Below, piece by piece: positions 34,132 through 42,246 of a DNA stretch of 64,000 nucleotides; within the stretch, counting starts at the first letter, position 1, and the number at the start of each line of letters is the position of its first letter. The stretch covers positions 62,001-126,000 of the forward strand of contig JAMLGR010000001.1 of the NCBI GenBank assembly GCA_023957775.1, in the 5' to 3' direction. A program made the position numbers and the translations under genes. The notes below the pieces were generated by a model. That model worked only from the letters and a program-made list of their open reading frames with translations. It had not been told where the DNA came from and made no database searches. This DNA comes from Fimbriimonadaceae bacterium (GTDB taxonomy: Bacteria > Armatimonadota > Fimbriimonadia > Fimbriimonadales > Fimbriimonadaceae).

Positions 34132-36081
34132 GTGAAACTTCTTGGTCTTCTGTTTTTGGGTTTGGTGGCGTCCTCCAGTTGGTCACAGGAGGCTCTTCCG
34201 GCGATCCGGCTGGATCAGCCCCCCAATATCGACGGTGTGATCCAACCGGAGGAGTGGAACGGAGCGGCCAGCGGATCGGGCGGTTTTGACGAGGAGACCG
34301 GGAGGCCGGCCCCCGAGCCGATGCGTTTCTGGGTCGGCTACGACGATCAGTACATCTACGTCTCCGCCAGACTCGGGGACCGCAAGCCCGATTCGATCCA
34401 GGCGGTGGAGACTCGGGCCAACGTCAGTTTCCCCGGCGACGACTTCGTCATCTTCGCGATCGATCCGTACGGGACCTTGGGCGAGCTGAACAAATTCTGG
34501 GTGAACCCGAACGGCGCGACGAACCTCCAGATCGCCGGTGGTCGAGCGGCCAAGCGCGAGTGGTTGGGCGAAATGGAAGCGCACGGCAGGATCACAACGG
34601 ACGGGTGGGAGTGCGAGGCGCGCATTCCCTGGGGCGTGATGAGCCTGCCCTCCGCCGGAAAGCGAACGGCCCGGTTCTCGGTCGGTCGCTATCTGCACCG
34701 CGAGCAGCGCCTGTACCTCTGGAACGACATCTCGGGTGGGAAGATCGAGAACTTCGGACGATGGACCGGGGTCGAGATTCCCAAGTCGGACACGGGGAGA
34801 ACCATCAAACTCCTCCCCTACGGCTATGCGGGGACCGATCGCGACGAGGGCACGATCCTGAATGCCGGGCTTGACTTCAAGAGCAGCATCACGTCGGACA
34901 TGCAGATCGTCGGAACGATCAACCCCGACTTTCGAAACGTCGAGAACCAGGTCCTCAGCCTCGACTTCAGCCACTTCGAGCGGCTGGCCGGGGAGAGCCG
35001 CCCGTTCTTCCTCGAAGGCCAGGAGTACTTCCAAACCTCCCGGGACGCTTCTGTTTTCGCAAGCCAGAGGATCGGCTCGTTCGACGCTGGCGCGAAGGCG
35101 TACGGCAGGCTCTCGCCACGCACCACCTTCGCGGTGCTGAACACGGCGGATTTCGGACACGAGAACGCCTTCGCCACGAACCTCGGCTACAATTTCGACG
35201 GCCAAAGCTCGGTGACTGCGGCGGTCTCCCAGCTCGACGTCGAGGGAGGATCCAACACCGCGACCTTCTTGGGCGGGACCGTCGGGCGTGGGCCCGTCTC
35301 GGCTTTCGCCCAACTCTCCTCCACGGACGACACGCAGGCGGGCGAAGCGGGCCGCTTCAACAGCGGCCTGATCTACCAAGCGAACGGATGGAACGGCGCC
35401 CTCGAGTACACCACGATCGACGCGAACTTCCTTCCGCGGCTGGGTTTCGCTCCCGAACGAGGCTACCGGGGCTTCGGCGCCAACGTGGGTTACGTGCGGC
35501 CGATTCCCCACGGGCCCTTGATGGAGTCCGGACTCGAGGTGCATTACGAGGACTTGAACGCTCACGGAGGCGGCCTCTACCGCCGCGGGGGGTCGTTCGA
35601 GGGCTCGCTGACCCTGCGCGATCAGACGGACATCGACTTCGGATACGGCGAATCGAAGTTTGGTGGGTCGACCGATCGGTATCAGTTCGTGAGTGTCGAA
35701 CGGCCGCGGGGCAATCCGTACCAACATTGGCAGGTCGATTACCTGTGGGGCGAGTTCGCGGGCAAGGCGTACCGGAGCTTGGCGCCGAGCGTTTCGCTTC
35801 GGCCGTTGAAGGGCTTTCAGATTCAGGCCAGGTACCAGCGGGTGGAGCACTTCGACACGCAGGAGCTGCTGATCGTCAGCGCAAACTACGAGCTCAACAA
35901 GGTCGATGCGGTCAGTGGGCGGCTGATCACGCAACGGGGCGACACGAACTTCTACCTCGCCTACCGCCGCAGCGGGAACCGCGGCAACGAGTACTACTTC
36001 ATTCTCGGGGACCCCAATGCGCGGACGTTCCGGCCCAGCGTCATCTTCAAGCTCGTCGCGCCGATCGAGATTCGGTTCTGA
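34132..36081 (+). CDS. Exported CBM9-like/DUF5916 outer-membrane protein
   Basis: This 649-residue protein has a signal peptide (KLLGLLFLGLVASSSWS). A CBM9-like beta-sandwich spans about residues 25-215 (IDGVIQPEEWNGA, then WVGYDDQYIYVSARLGD and RFSVGRYLHRE). The rest is a DUF5916-type region beginning near residue 255 (MQIVGTINPDFRNVENQ). That motif and the closing alternating beta strands ending in EIRF indicate an outer-membrane barrel. Relatives are thought to help carbohydrate handling, but this is unproven. The GTG start lacks a clear ribosome binding site. Confidence 0.8.
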   Translation: MKLLGLLFLGLVASSSWSQEALPAIRLDQPPNIDGVIQPEEWNGAASGSGGFDEETGRPAPEPMRFWVGYDDQYIYVSARLGDRKPDSIQAVETRANVSFPGDDFVIFAIDPYGTLGELNKFWVNPNGATNLQIAGGRAAKREWLGEMEAHGRITTDGWECEARIPWGVMSLPSAGKRTARFSVGRYLHREQRLYLWNDISGGKIENFGRWTGVEIPKSDTGRTIKLLPYGYAGTDRDEGTILNAGLDFKSSITSDMQIVGTINPDFRNVENQVLSLDFSHFERLAGESRPFFLEGQEYFQTSRDASVFASQRIGSFDAGAKAYGRLSPRTTFAVLNTADFGHENAFATNLGYNFDGQSSVTAAVSQLDVEGGSNTATFLGGTVGRGPVSAFAQLSSTDDTQAGEAGRFNSGLIYQANGWNGALEYTTIDANFLPRLGFAPERGYRGFGANVGYVRPIPHGPLMESGLEVHYEDLNAHGGGLYRRGGSFEGSLTLRDQTDIDFGYGESKFGGSTDRYQFVSVERPRGNPYQHWQVDYLWGEFAGKAYRSLAPSVSLRPLKGFQIQARYQRVEHFDTQELLIVSANYELNKVDAVSGRLITQRGDTNFYLAYRRSGNRGNEYYFILGDPNARTFRPSVIFKLVAPIEIRF

Positions 36082-36136
36082 GGCGAAGCAGGAGCCGGGG
36101 CGCCGTCGTCGAAGGAACCCTTGTGGAGGACCCAGG

Positions 36137-36985
36137 CTGAACAGGCGGCAATTCCTGGTGGGGATGGGCGCCCTGGCATCGCTCGGGCCGACGGCCTCCC
36201 TGGCGAGAGGTGCCAAGGTGGAGTTCGATTCGCTCGTGGAACGGGGAAGGGAGCGCGGCTGGTCGCGGCTTCCGCTGGGTCGGCGCGTGGTGGCCATCGG
36301 CAAGGAGTTCCTCGGGACGCCGTACGTGGGGGGAACCCTCGACCGCAGCCCGGGCAAGGAGGAGTGTACGGTCCTTCTCGACGGATTGGACTGCGTGACG
36401 TTCTTCGAGACGTCACTGGCCTTGGCGCGCGTGCTGGTGTTGGAACGGCCCTCTTGGGACGCCCTCGTTGCCGAAGTGGCCGCGACCCGCTATCGGCGCG
36501 GCGCCGCCGAAGGCTACGCGTCGCGTCTGCACTACACCTCGGATTGGATCTTGACGAACGCCGCCAGAGGTTTGGTCGCCGATGCGACGCGCACCATGCC
36601 CGGTGCCGAGCCATGGACAAAGAAGATCGGCTTCATGAGCGGTCACCGGGACCGGTATCCGGCGCTGGCCGATCCGGCCGTGTTCGACGCCATCCGCGAC
36701 TCGGAACGGGCTCTCAGCGAGGCGGATCGTTCTTGGATTCCAAAGGAAGCGGTCCCCAAGGCCGCCGGCGCGTTCCGCTCCGGCGACATCTTCGGATTGG
36801 TCACGGGCGTGGAGGGTTTGGATTGCGCGCACACGGGCTTGTGTGCCGGAGACGGGGCCGGGGCGCGGCTGATGCACGCCTCCTCCAGCCAGGGCAAGGT
36901 CGTCCTCGATCGCCCGATCGTCGAGCTGGTCGCAGCCAGCCGCTCGTGGACCGGCATCGTCGTGGCGCGTCCTCAGGGTGCCTGA
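36137..36985 (+). CDS. Tat-exported DUF1460-family amidase-like protein, probable CTG start
   Basis: The domain from about residue 40 matches the DUF1460 family of NlpC/P60-like cysteine amidases: FLGTPYVGGTLD, then LDGLDCVTFFETSLALAR with the likely nucleophile Cys, and LDCAHTGLCAGD with the likely His. The frame begins LNRRQFLVGMGALASL, a twin-arginine signal. No ATG, GTG or TTG lies just before this signal. A CTG lies 7 nt after GGAGGA, so CTG is the best start (282 residues). An ATG 120 nt upstream would overlap the previous gene. The probable substrate is cell-wall peptides. Confidence 0.72.
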   Translation: MNRRQFLVGMGALASLGPTASLARGAKVEFDSLVERGRERGWSRLPLGRRVVAIGKEFLGTPYVGGTLDRSPGKEECTVLLDGLDCVTFFETSLALARVLVLERPSWDALVAEVAATRYRRGAAEGYASRLHYTSDWILTNAARGLVADATRTMPGAEPWTKKIGFMSGHRDRYPALADPAVFDAIRDSERALSEADRSWIPKEAVPKAAGAFRSGDIFGLVTGVEGLDCAHTGLCAGDGAGARLMHASSSQGKVVLDRPIVELVAASRSWTGIVVARPQGA

Positions 36986-36999
36986 CGGCTCAAAGTTGA

Positions 37000-37005
37000 T
37001 ATACT
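37000..37005 (+). promoter_or_regulatory. Leaderless-type promoter of the PEP-CTERM gene
   Basis: TATACT within TTGATATACTT ends 6 nt before the ATG, with no Shine-Dalgarno sequence between. The same TTGATATACT string occurs on the minus strand at 51955-51964 before the zinc-ribbon gene. No convincing -35 is seen. Confidence 0.6.
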
Positions 37006-37011
37006 TGCACC

Positions 37012-37716
37012 ATGATTTGGAGAGCAAGTGCACCCGTGCGTCTGGCACCCTTTGTTGCGGCCATTCTGTGCGCCGCAGGGGCCCAAGCCCAGGTTGTCGC
37101 GGGACAGATCGACACGTTTCAAGATGGAACCACCATGAACTGGTCGGGGGGCGCGAGTCCCACGAACATCCCCGATGGAGGCCCATTGGGCGCCGGGGAC
37201 CGGTTCCTGCGGCTGACCGCGACGGGAGGTGGCGGCTCGGGGAGTCGCATCGCCACATTCAACGACAACCAGTGGTCGGGCGATTTTCAGGCCGCCGGTG
37301 TCACGCGCGTCGAGGCGGACCTGCTCAACATGGGCAACACGACGCTCGAGATGAGGATCGTCCTGTTCCGGTTCAACGCGCCCACCTCGCGCTTCACCTC
37401 GGCCAACGCGGTGGTGCTCGCGCCGGGATCGGGTTGGCAGCATGTGGCCTTCGACCTGGATTCTGCGAGTCTGGTTTCGGTTGCAGGCAGCGCCACCTAC
37501 GCCCAGACGATCACGGACGTGGGGCGGATGATGTTCCGGCACGATCCGGGCGGTCCGTCGGCCCAGGGCACGTCCGTGGTCGGCCAGTTGGGGATCGACA
37601 ACGTCCAAGCCGTTCCGGAGCCGGCCACGCTGGCGGCCCTCGCCCTGGGTATGGCCGCGTTGGGGCGTCGGCGCCGATCAAGCGAGAAATCGCGAATTCT
37701 TCGAGAAATCGGCTGA
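37012..37716 (+). CDS. PEP-CTERM sorted surface protein
   Basis: This 234-residue protein has a signal peptide ending GAQAQ. A beta-sandwich body looks like a lectin- or CBM-type jelly roll (DTFQDGTTMNWSGGA to VVGQLGIDNVQ). The C-terminus is the PEP-CTERM sorting signal: VPEPATLAALALGMAALGR, followed by RRR. Such proteins are cleaved and processed by an exosortase in Gram-negative cells making extracellular polysaccharide. No exosortase gene is in the window. A short arginine/serine-rich tail after the usual end is slightly unusual. Confidence 0.88.
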   Translation: MIWRASAPVRLAPFVAAILCAAGAQAQVVAGQIDTFQDGTTMNWSGGASPTNIPDGGPLGAGDRFLRLTATGGGGSGSRIATFNDNQWSGDFQAAGVTRVEADLLNMGNTTLEMRIVLFRFNAPTSRFTSANAVVLAPGSGWQHVAFDLDSASLVSVAGSATYAQTITDVGRMMFRHDPGGPSAQGTSVVGQLGIDNVQAVPEPATLAALALGMAALGRRRRSSEKSRILREIG

Positions 37717-37785
37717 TCTCTGCCGGCAGTTTTGCGTTATTGCTTCCGTAGGTGGTCGGTTGGAGGCCATTTCGGAGGATAACAA

Positions 37786-38412
37786 ATGAATGTTCGATTG
37801 TGGGCAACCACAGCCATGGTGTTCGTCCTGGTGCCCGCGCTCCTCGCGCAAGGGCAGGGTGGGGGACGAGGCGGCCAACGGGGAGGCGGTGCCGCGCTGC
37901 TGCGCCGCGCCGACGTCCAGAAAGAGCTGAACCTCTCCGCGACGCAGATCGAGTCGATCAACGCAAAGCTCCCCGCGGGACAGGGCCGCGGGCAAGGCGC
38001 CGGTCAAACTCGGGGCCAAGGAGCGGGACAGGGCGGCGGACAAGCGCGCGGCCAGAACGCCGAAGCCCGCGCCCAGATGATGGAGGCGATCAAGGGCATC
38101 CTGGACGCCAAGCAGTTCCAGCGCTTCCAAGAGCTCGAACTGCAGAGGAGCGGTCCTTCCGCGTTGGCGCGTCAGGACGTCGCCGAGAAGCTGAAACTCT
38201 CAGACGCCCAGAAGGAGTCCATCCAGAGCATCAACCAGGAGCAGCAGCAGGCCATGCGGGACATGCGCCAAAGCGGCGGCGTGGACCCCGAGGAGATGGC
38301 GAAGATGCGCGAAGAGACCGGCAAGAAGCTCCTTGCCGTCTTGACCGACGGACAACGGAAACAGTGGGAAGGCATGCTGGGAAAGGCCTTCAAGTTCGAC
38401 GACGGCCAGTAG
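37786..38412 (+). CDS. Exported Gln/Gly-rich protein with Spy/LTXXQ-like repeats
   Basis: This 208-residue protein has a signal peptide (WATTAMVFVLVPALLA). A Gly/Gln/Arg repeat region at about 22-33 and 60-88 is made of GQG/RGQGAGQ units. Two helical segments resemble the LTxxQ pattern of Spy/CpxP-type periplasmic proteins: VQKELNLSATQIESINA and AEKLKLSDAQKESIQSINQE, the second followed by VLTDGQRKQWEGM. It could be a stress chaperone or a metal-responsive protein. A ribosome binding site (GGAGGATAACAA) precedes the ATG, and a terminator follows. Confidence 0.72.
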   Translation: MNVRLWATTAMVFVLVPALLAQGQGGGRGGQRGGGAALLRRADVQKELNLSATQIESINAKLPAGQGRGQGAGQTRGQGAGQGGGQARGQNAEARAQMMEAIKGILDAKQFQRFQELELQRSGPSALARQDVAEKLKLSDAQKESIQSINQEQQQAMRDMRQSGGVDPEEMAKMREETGKKLLAVLTDGQRKQWEGMLGKAFKFDDGQ

Positions 38413-38416
38413 CGTT

Positions 38417-38452
38417 GGGGGCCCTCGGCGCGCAAGCTGGGGGCCCTTTTTT
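38417..38452 (+). terminator. Intrinsic terminator after the Gln/Gly-rich protein gene
   Basis: Two GGGCCC arms (38419-38424 and 38441-38446) form a hairpin with a 16-nt loop followed immediately by six T residues. It lies 5 nt after the stop codon. Confidence 0.75.
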
Positions 38453-38497
38453 GTCGATGGGCGACGCCGCGGGCGGTTCTTGGAGGTATGAAGGTGC

Positions 38498-39559
38498 ATG
38501 ATTCGCCAAACCCTTGCCGCCGCCGCGATCGTTCTTGGTGCTTCGTGGGCTGCCGCCCAATCCGCAGCTTGGGATACGACGCTGACGCCGGCGCGTCAGG
38601 CCGTCCTGGATCGCGTCGATGCCAACTCGCTTCGCGGCCACCTCTCGTTCATCGCGTCTGACTTGTTGGAGGGTCGGGGAACCCCATCCCGCGGGCTCGA
38701 CCTTGCCGCGGAGTACATCGCCGCCCAGTTCCGCCGAGCCGGTCTCGAACCTGGCGGCGATGACGGCTACTTCCAGACCGCCGAAGTCTCGGTTCGGGGG
38801 TCTTCGGAGCCGGGGAAGGCCCGGAACGTGGTGGGCATTCTTCGAGGCACGGACCCCGCGTTGAAGGACACGTGCGTACTGGTGAGCGCGCATTACGATC
38901 ATCTAGGCATGCGTGCGACCGGGGAGGGCGACACGATCTTCAACGGCGCGAACGACGACGGCAGCGGCACGGTCAGCGTGATCGAACTGGCGTGGGCCCT
39001 TGCGAAGACCCATCCCAAGCGATCCATTGTTTTCGTGACGTACTACGGCGAAGAGCGGGGTCTGCTCGGGTCCCGGTACTTCGCCCAGCACCCCCCGTTC
39101 CCGCTCGACAAGATGGTGGCAATGGTGAACCTCGAGCACGTCGGCCGTACAGACGATACGGAGGGGCCCCGGCTCAAAGCCGTGAGCATGACGGGCTTCG
39201 ACTACTCGGATCTCGGTCAAGTGTTTCGAGCAGCTGGCGAGAAGGTGGGAGTGGAGGTGCAGAAGCACCCGGTCAACAGCGATGCGTTCTTTGGAAGGAG
39301 CGACAATCAAGCGCTGGCGGACGCTGGAGTTCCCGCGCACACCCTCTGCACGACCTTCATCTTTCCGGACTACCACAAGGTGTCGGACCATTGGGACAAG
39401 GTCGACTTCGAAAACATGGCTGTGGTGGATCGCATGGTGGCGTTGGGCCTGATGGCGCTCGCCGATTCCACGCAGGTTCCGCACTGGTCCGAGAATCCGA
39501 GGGCCGCCCGCTACCGAGAGGCGTGGAAGGGGTTGCACGGCGGCGGCGAAAACCGGTGA
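38498..39559 (+). CDS. Exported M28-family zinc aminopeptidase
   Basis: This 353-residue protein has a signal peptide ending SWAAAQ. The M28 di-zinc peptidase motifs are all present: SAHYDHLG (His, and Asp nearby), NGANDDGSG (bridging Asp), TYYGEERGLLGS (catalytic Glu and ligand Glu), NLEHVGR and YHKVSDHWDKVD (final His). It should remove N-terminal residues from peptides outside the cytoplasm, feeding amino-acid uptake. It starts 46 nt after a terminator and lies 38 nt upstream of the phosphoesterase gene. Confidence 0.92.
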   Translation: MIRQTLAAAAIVLGASWAAAQSAAWDTTLTPARQAVLDRVDANSLRGHLSFIASDLLEGRGTPSRGLDLAAEYIAAQFRRAGLEPGGDDGYFQTAEVSVRGSSEPGKARNVVGILRGTDPALKDTCVLVSAHYDHLGMRATGEGDTIFNGANDDGSGTVSVIELAWALAKTHPKRSIVFVTYYGEERGLLGSRYFAQHPPFPLDKMVAMVNLEHVGRTDDTEGPRLKAVSMTGFDYSDLGQVFRAAGEKVGVEVQKHPVNSDAFFGRSDNQALADAGVPAHTLCTTFIFPDYHKVSDHWDKVDFENMAVVDRMVALGLMALADSTQVPHWSENPRAARYREAWKGLHGGGENR

Positions 39560-39597
39560 GTGGGAGGAGTTGCCGCTTCGGCGGCAAATAGGGGCCC

Positions 39598-42132
39598 ATG
39601 CGTAGGACGTGGCTCTTCGTATTGGCGGGACTTGCGGCGCTGGCGACCGGTTGGGTGCTTCAAGTGGGCCAGCCCACCCCGGGCAAGCAAGCGGATGGCT
39701 CGGTTTGGGTTCCCACACACCAGCGGCTGACGAAGGTTGGAAGCTGGATCGAGTTGCAGGGAACGCGTCCCAAACAGGTCGAGATCCGAGGCGACGGCGT
39801 GTTCGCCGCGCTCTGCACCGGCCGCGTGCGCGTTTTTGCCTCGAACGGCGAGCCCCAGGGCGACATCGCCCTCAACACGGCCGGGCTCGGCCTGGCCTGG
39901 TCGGGCGATGGCGCGACACTTTACGCCTCGATGGGCGACGGCAAGGTCGCCACATTGGGTCAAGTGGGTGGGAAGTGGACGAAGACGGCCGAGTGGAAGG
40001 TCGACGCGCCGCCGGAGGCGGATCTCAGCGGCCCCAAGTCCGGCAATCCGCAGGTCAACGGTTTGGCCTGGAGTCCCGGCCACCTCTACGTCGCTCTCGG
40101 GATCCGAAACGCCCTGGTTGACATGGACCCGGCGACGGGGAGCGTCCAGCGCGTGGTGGCCACGGGGGTCGCGCCGTACCACGTGCGCGTCTCGAGCGAT
40201 GGAAGGTGGGTGGCGGTGTCCAACCGCGCGGGAGCCGTTGCGGCGGCCGGGGAGGCCTCGGCCGACAGCGCGGGAACCAACGTCAAAGTGGACCCCCGCA
40301 CCGATGCCTCGCAAGGAGGTTCGATCTCGCTGGTGGACACGGCGGCGTGGACCGCGCGCGAGATCCCGGTAGGACGCCAGCCGTCCGGAGCGGCCTTCAC
40401 GGGGGACGGCAAGACCCTGGTGGTCGCGGATTCCGACTCCGACACGATTTCGGTTCTCGATGTGGATCGGGGAGAGGTGACGCAGACCGTTTCTGTTCGG
40501 CCTCCGACCGATCCCGGATTCGGCCAAATGCCCACGGACGTGGCGCTGTCTTCGGATGGCAAGACGCTCTTCGTGGCCTGCGGCGGACTCAACGCGGTTC
40601 TCGTCGCCGACTTCGGGCGTTCGATCCGCGTGCGCGGTTTCGTGCCGACCGCGTGGTATCCGATCGGTTTGGCGCGCCGTGACGGAGCGATGGTGGTCGC
40701 GTGTTCCAAGGGCATCGGATCCCGCAGGGAGGATCGGGCGAACAAGTGGGGACCGCACGACAGCGTGGGGGTTGTGCAGGTGTTGGACGATGCCGACTGG
40801 AGCGACCTCAAGTTGTTGTCGGGGCAAGTCGCCGACAACAACCGGTGGAACCGGGAGACCGCCCCCCGGCCCGGACAGGCGCCCCGACCCGTGCCCGAGC
40901 GCGTGGGCGAACCCTCGGTGTTTCGGCACGTGGTGTACATCATCAAGGAAAACCTGTCTTACGACTCCTTGTTGGGGGATGTGCCCAGGGGACGCGGGGA
41001 TCCCAGCCTGTGCATGTTCGGAAAGGACGTCTCCCCCAACCACCACAAGCTCGCCGACGAGTTCGTTCTCTTGGACAACGCCTACGCAAGCGGAACCAAC
41101 TCCGCGGACGGCCATCAATGGACGTCTTCGTCGGTGGCCAACGCGTACAGCGAGCAGAACTACAGCGCCTACGCGCGCAGCTATCCGTACGACGGAGGGG
41201 ACCCGCTGGCCTACTCGCCGGCAGGATTCCTGTGGACCGCCGCGGTGCGCGCGGGGAAACGGGTGCGCGTCTTCGGGGAGTTCGTGAACAAGCCGAAGAT
41301 CGCCCATCGGGAAACGGGGAAGTCGGGGACATGGACGGAGCTGTGGAACGACTACCGGACGGGGTCGAAGAACTACGAGATCACGTCCGACACGGACAAT
41401 GCGGCGCTCAAGCCGCTGCTTCACCCCCACTACATCGGCTTTCCCACCGTCGTGTCCGACCAGTGGCGGGCCGACCAGTTTCTTGGCGACCTCAAGCGGT
41501 GGGAGTCCGAAGGCGCCATGCCCGACCTGTGCGTGATGCTCTTGCCGAATGACCATACGACCGGCACCCGGGCGGGCTACCCGACCCCGCGGGCGCAGGT
41601 GGCCGACAACGACCTGGCGCTCGGTCGCATCGTGGAGGGTCTCACGCACTCGAAGTTCTGGGCCGAGACGCTCATCCTCGTGGTGGAGGACGACACGCAG
41701 TTGGGTCTCGACCACGTCGACGGGCATCGCATCCCGGCGTTTTGTATCTCGCCCTACACGAGAAGGGGAGCGGTGGTGAGCGAGACCTATGACCACGCGT
41801 CCTTCGTGCGGACCATCGGGCTGGTGCTCGGGTTCCCGGCCCTCAATCGATTCGACCGGACGGCCACACCGCTCTCCGCCTGCTTCGCGTCCACTCCGAA
41901 CGACACGCCGTACGACCATGCGGCCAATATCGTTCCCCTGGACGAGATGAACAAGGCGCCAAGCGAGTTGGAGGGCACCGCGAGACGGCTTGCGCTCGCC
42001 TGCGGGGAGCTGGACTGGTCCGAGATGGACGTGGCCGATCCGGAGACCGTCACCCGGGCCGCGTGGCAGTCGGTGTTTCCGGAAAGGCCGTTCCCGGAGG
42101 ATCGATACGAACGGATCGACGATGACGATTGA
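39598..42132 (+). CDS. Beta-propeller/phosphoesterase fusion protein
   Basis: This 844-residue exported protein has a signal-anchor-like N-terminus (RRTWLFVLAGLAALATGWVL). Residues about 40-410 form a seven-blade YVTN/YncE-like beta-propeller (VVADSDSDTISVLDVDRGEV is a typical blade). Residues about 440-790 are a phosphoesterase of the phospholipase C/acid phosphatase superfamily (HVVYIIKENLSYDSLLGD, then LPNDHTTGTRAG and LVVEDDTQLGLDHVDGHR with metal-binding Asp/His). Substrate is unknown, with phospholipids or phosphodiesters the likely options. It has an acidic C-terminus ending DDDD. Confidence 0.85.
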   Translation: MRRTWLFVLAGLAALATGWVLQVGQPTPGKQADGSVWVPTHQRLTKVGSWIELQGTRPKQVEIRGDGVFAALCTGRVRVFASNGEPQGDIALNTAGLGLAWSGDGATLYASMGDGKVATLGQVGGKWTKTAEWKVDAPPEADLSGPKSGNPQVNGLAWSPGHLYVALGIRNALVDMDPATGSVQRVVATGVAPYHVRVSSDGRWVAVSNRAGAVAAAGEASADSAGTNVKVDPRTDASQGGSISLVDTAAWTAREIPVGRQPSGAAFTGDGKTLVVADSDSDTISVLDVDRGEVTQTVSVRPPTDPGFGQMPTDVALSSDGKTLFVACGGLNAVLVADFGRSIRVRGFVPTAWYPIGLARRDGAMVVACSKGIGSRREDRANKWGPHDSVGVVQVLDDADWSDLKLLSGQVADNNRWNRETAPRPGQAPRPVPERVGEPSVFRHVVYIIKENLSYDSLLGDVPRGRGDPSLCMFGKDVSPNHHKLADEFVLLDNAYASGTNSADGHQWTSSSVANAYSEQNYSAYARSYPYDGGDPLAYSPAGFLWTAAVRAGKRVRVFGEFVNKPKIAHRETGKSGTWTELWNDYRTGSKNYEITSDTDNAALKPLLHPHYIGFPTVVSDQWRADQFLGDLKRWESEGAMPDLCVMLLPNDHTTGTRAGYPTPRAQVADNDLALGRIVEGLTHSKFWAETLILVVEDDTQLGLDHVDGHRIPAFCISPYTRRGAVVSETYDHASFVRTIGLVLGFPALNRFDRTATPLSACFASTPNDTPYDHAANIVPLDEMNKAPSELEGTARRLALACGELDWSEMDVADPETVTRAAWQSVFPERPFPEDRYERIDDDD

Positions 42133-42246
42133 GTCGGTGGTGGGAGGGCCGTCGCAACGGAGGCGGCCGATGCGATATGATTGTCGGCGGTCTCGTTGGC
42201 AGCGCAGCCCGAGCCGTCGCGCCAGCGCTGGCCCGAATCGGCATCG

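Noticed and set aside
34183-36357. A 724-codon minus-strand open frame opposite the CBM9/DUF5916 gene
   Set aside because: No signal, domains or ribosome binding site. The plus strand carries a clear exported barrel protein.
37982-38064. Short repeats in the Gln/Gly-rich gene looked at first like a CRISPR or tandem array
   Set aside because: They are in-frame codon repeats encoding GQG/RGQ units with no spacers.
42133-42246. Possible c-di-AMP riboswitch before the KimA-like gene
   Set aside because: The stretch is too short and GC-rich, and no conserved ydaO-type helices could be recognised. Only a TATGAT element is seen.
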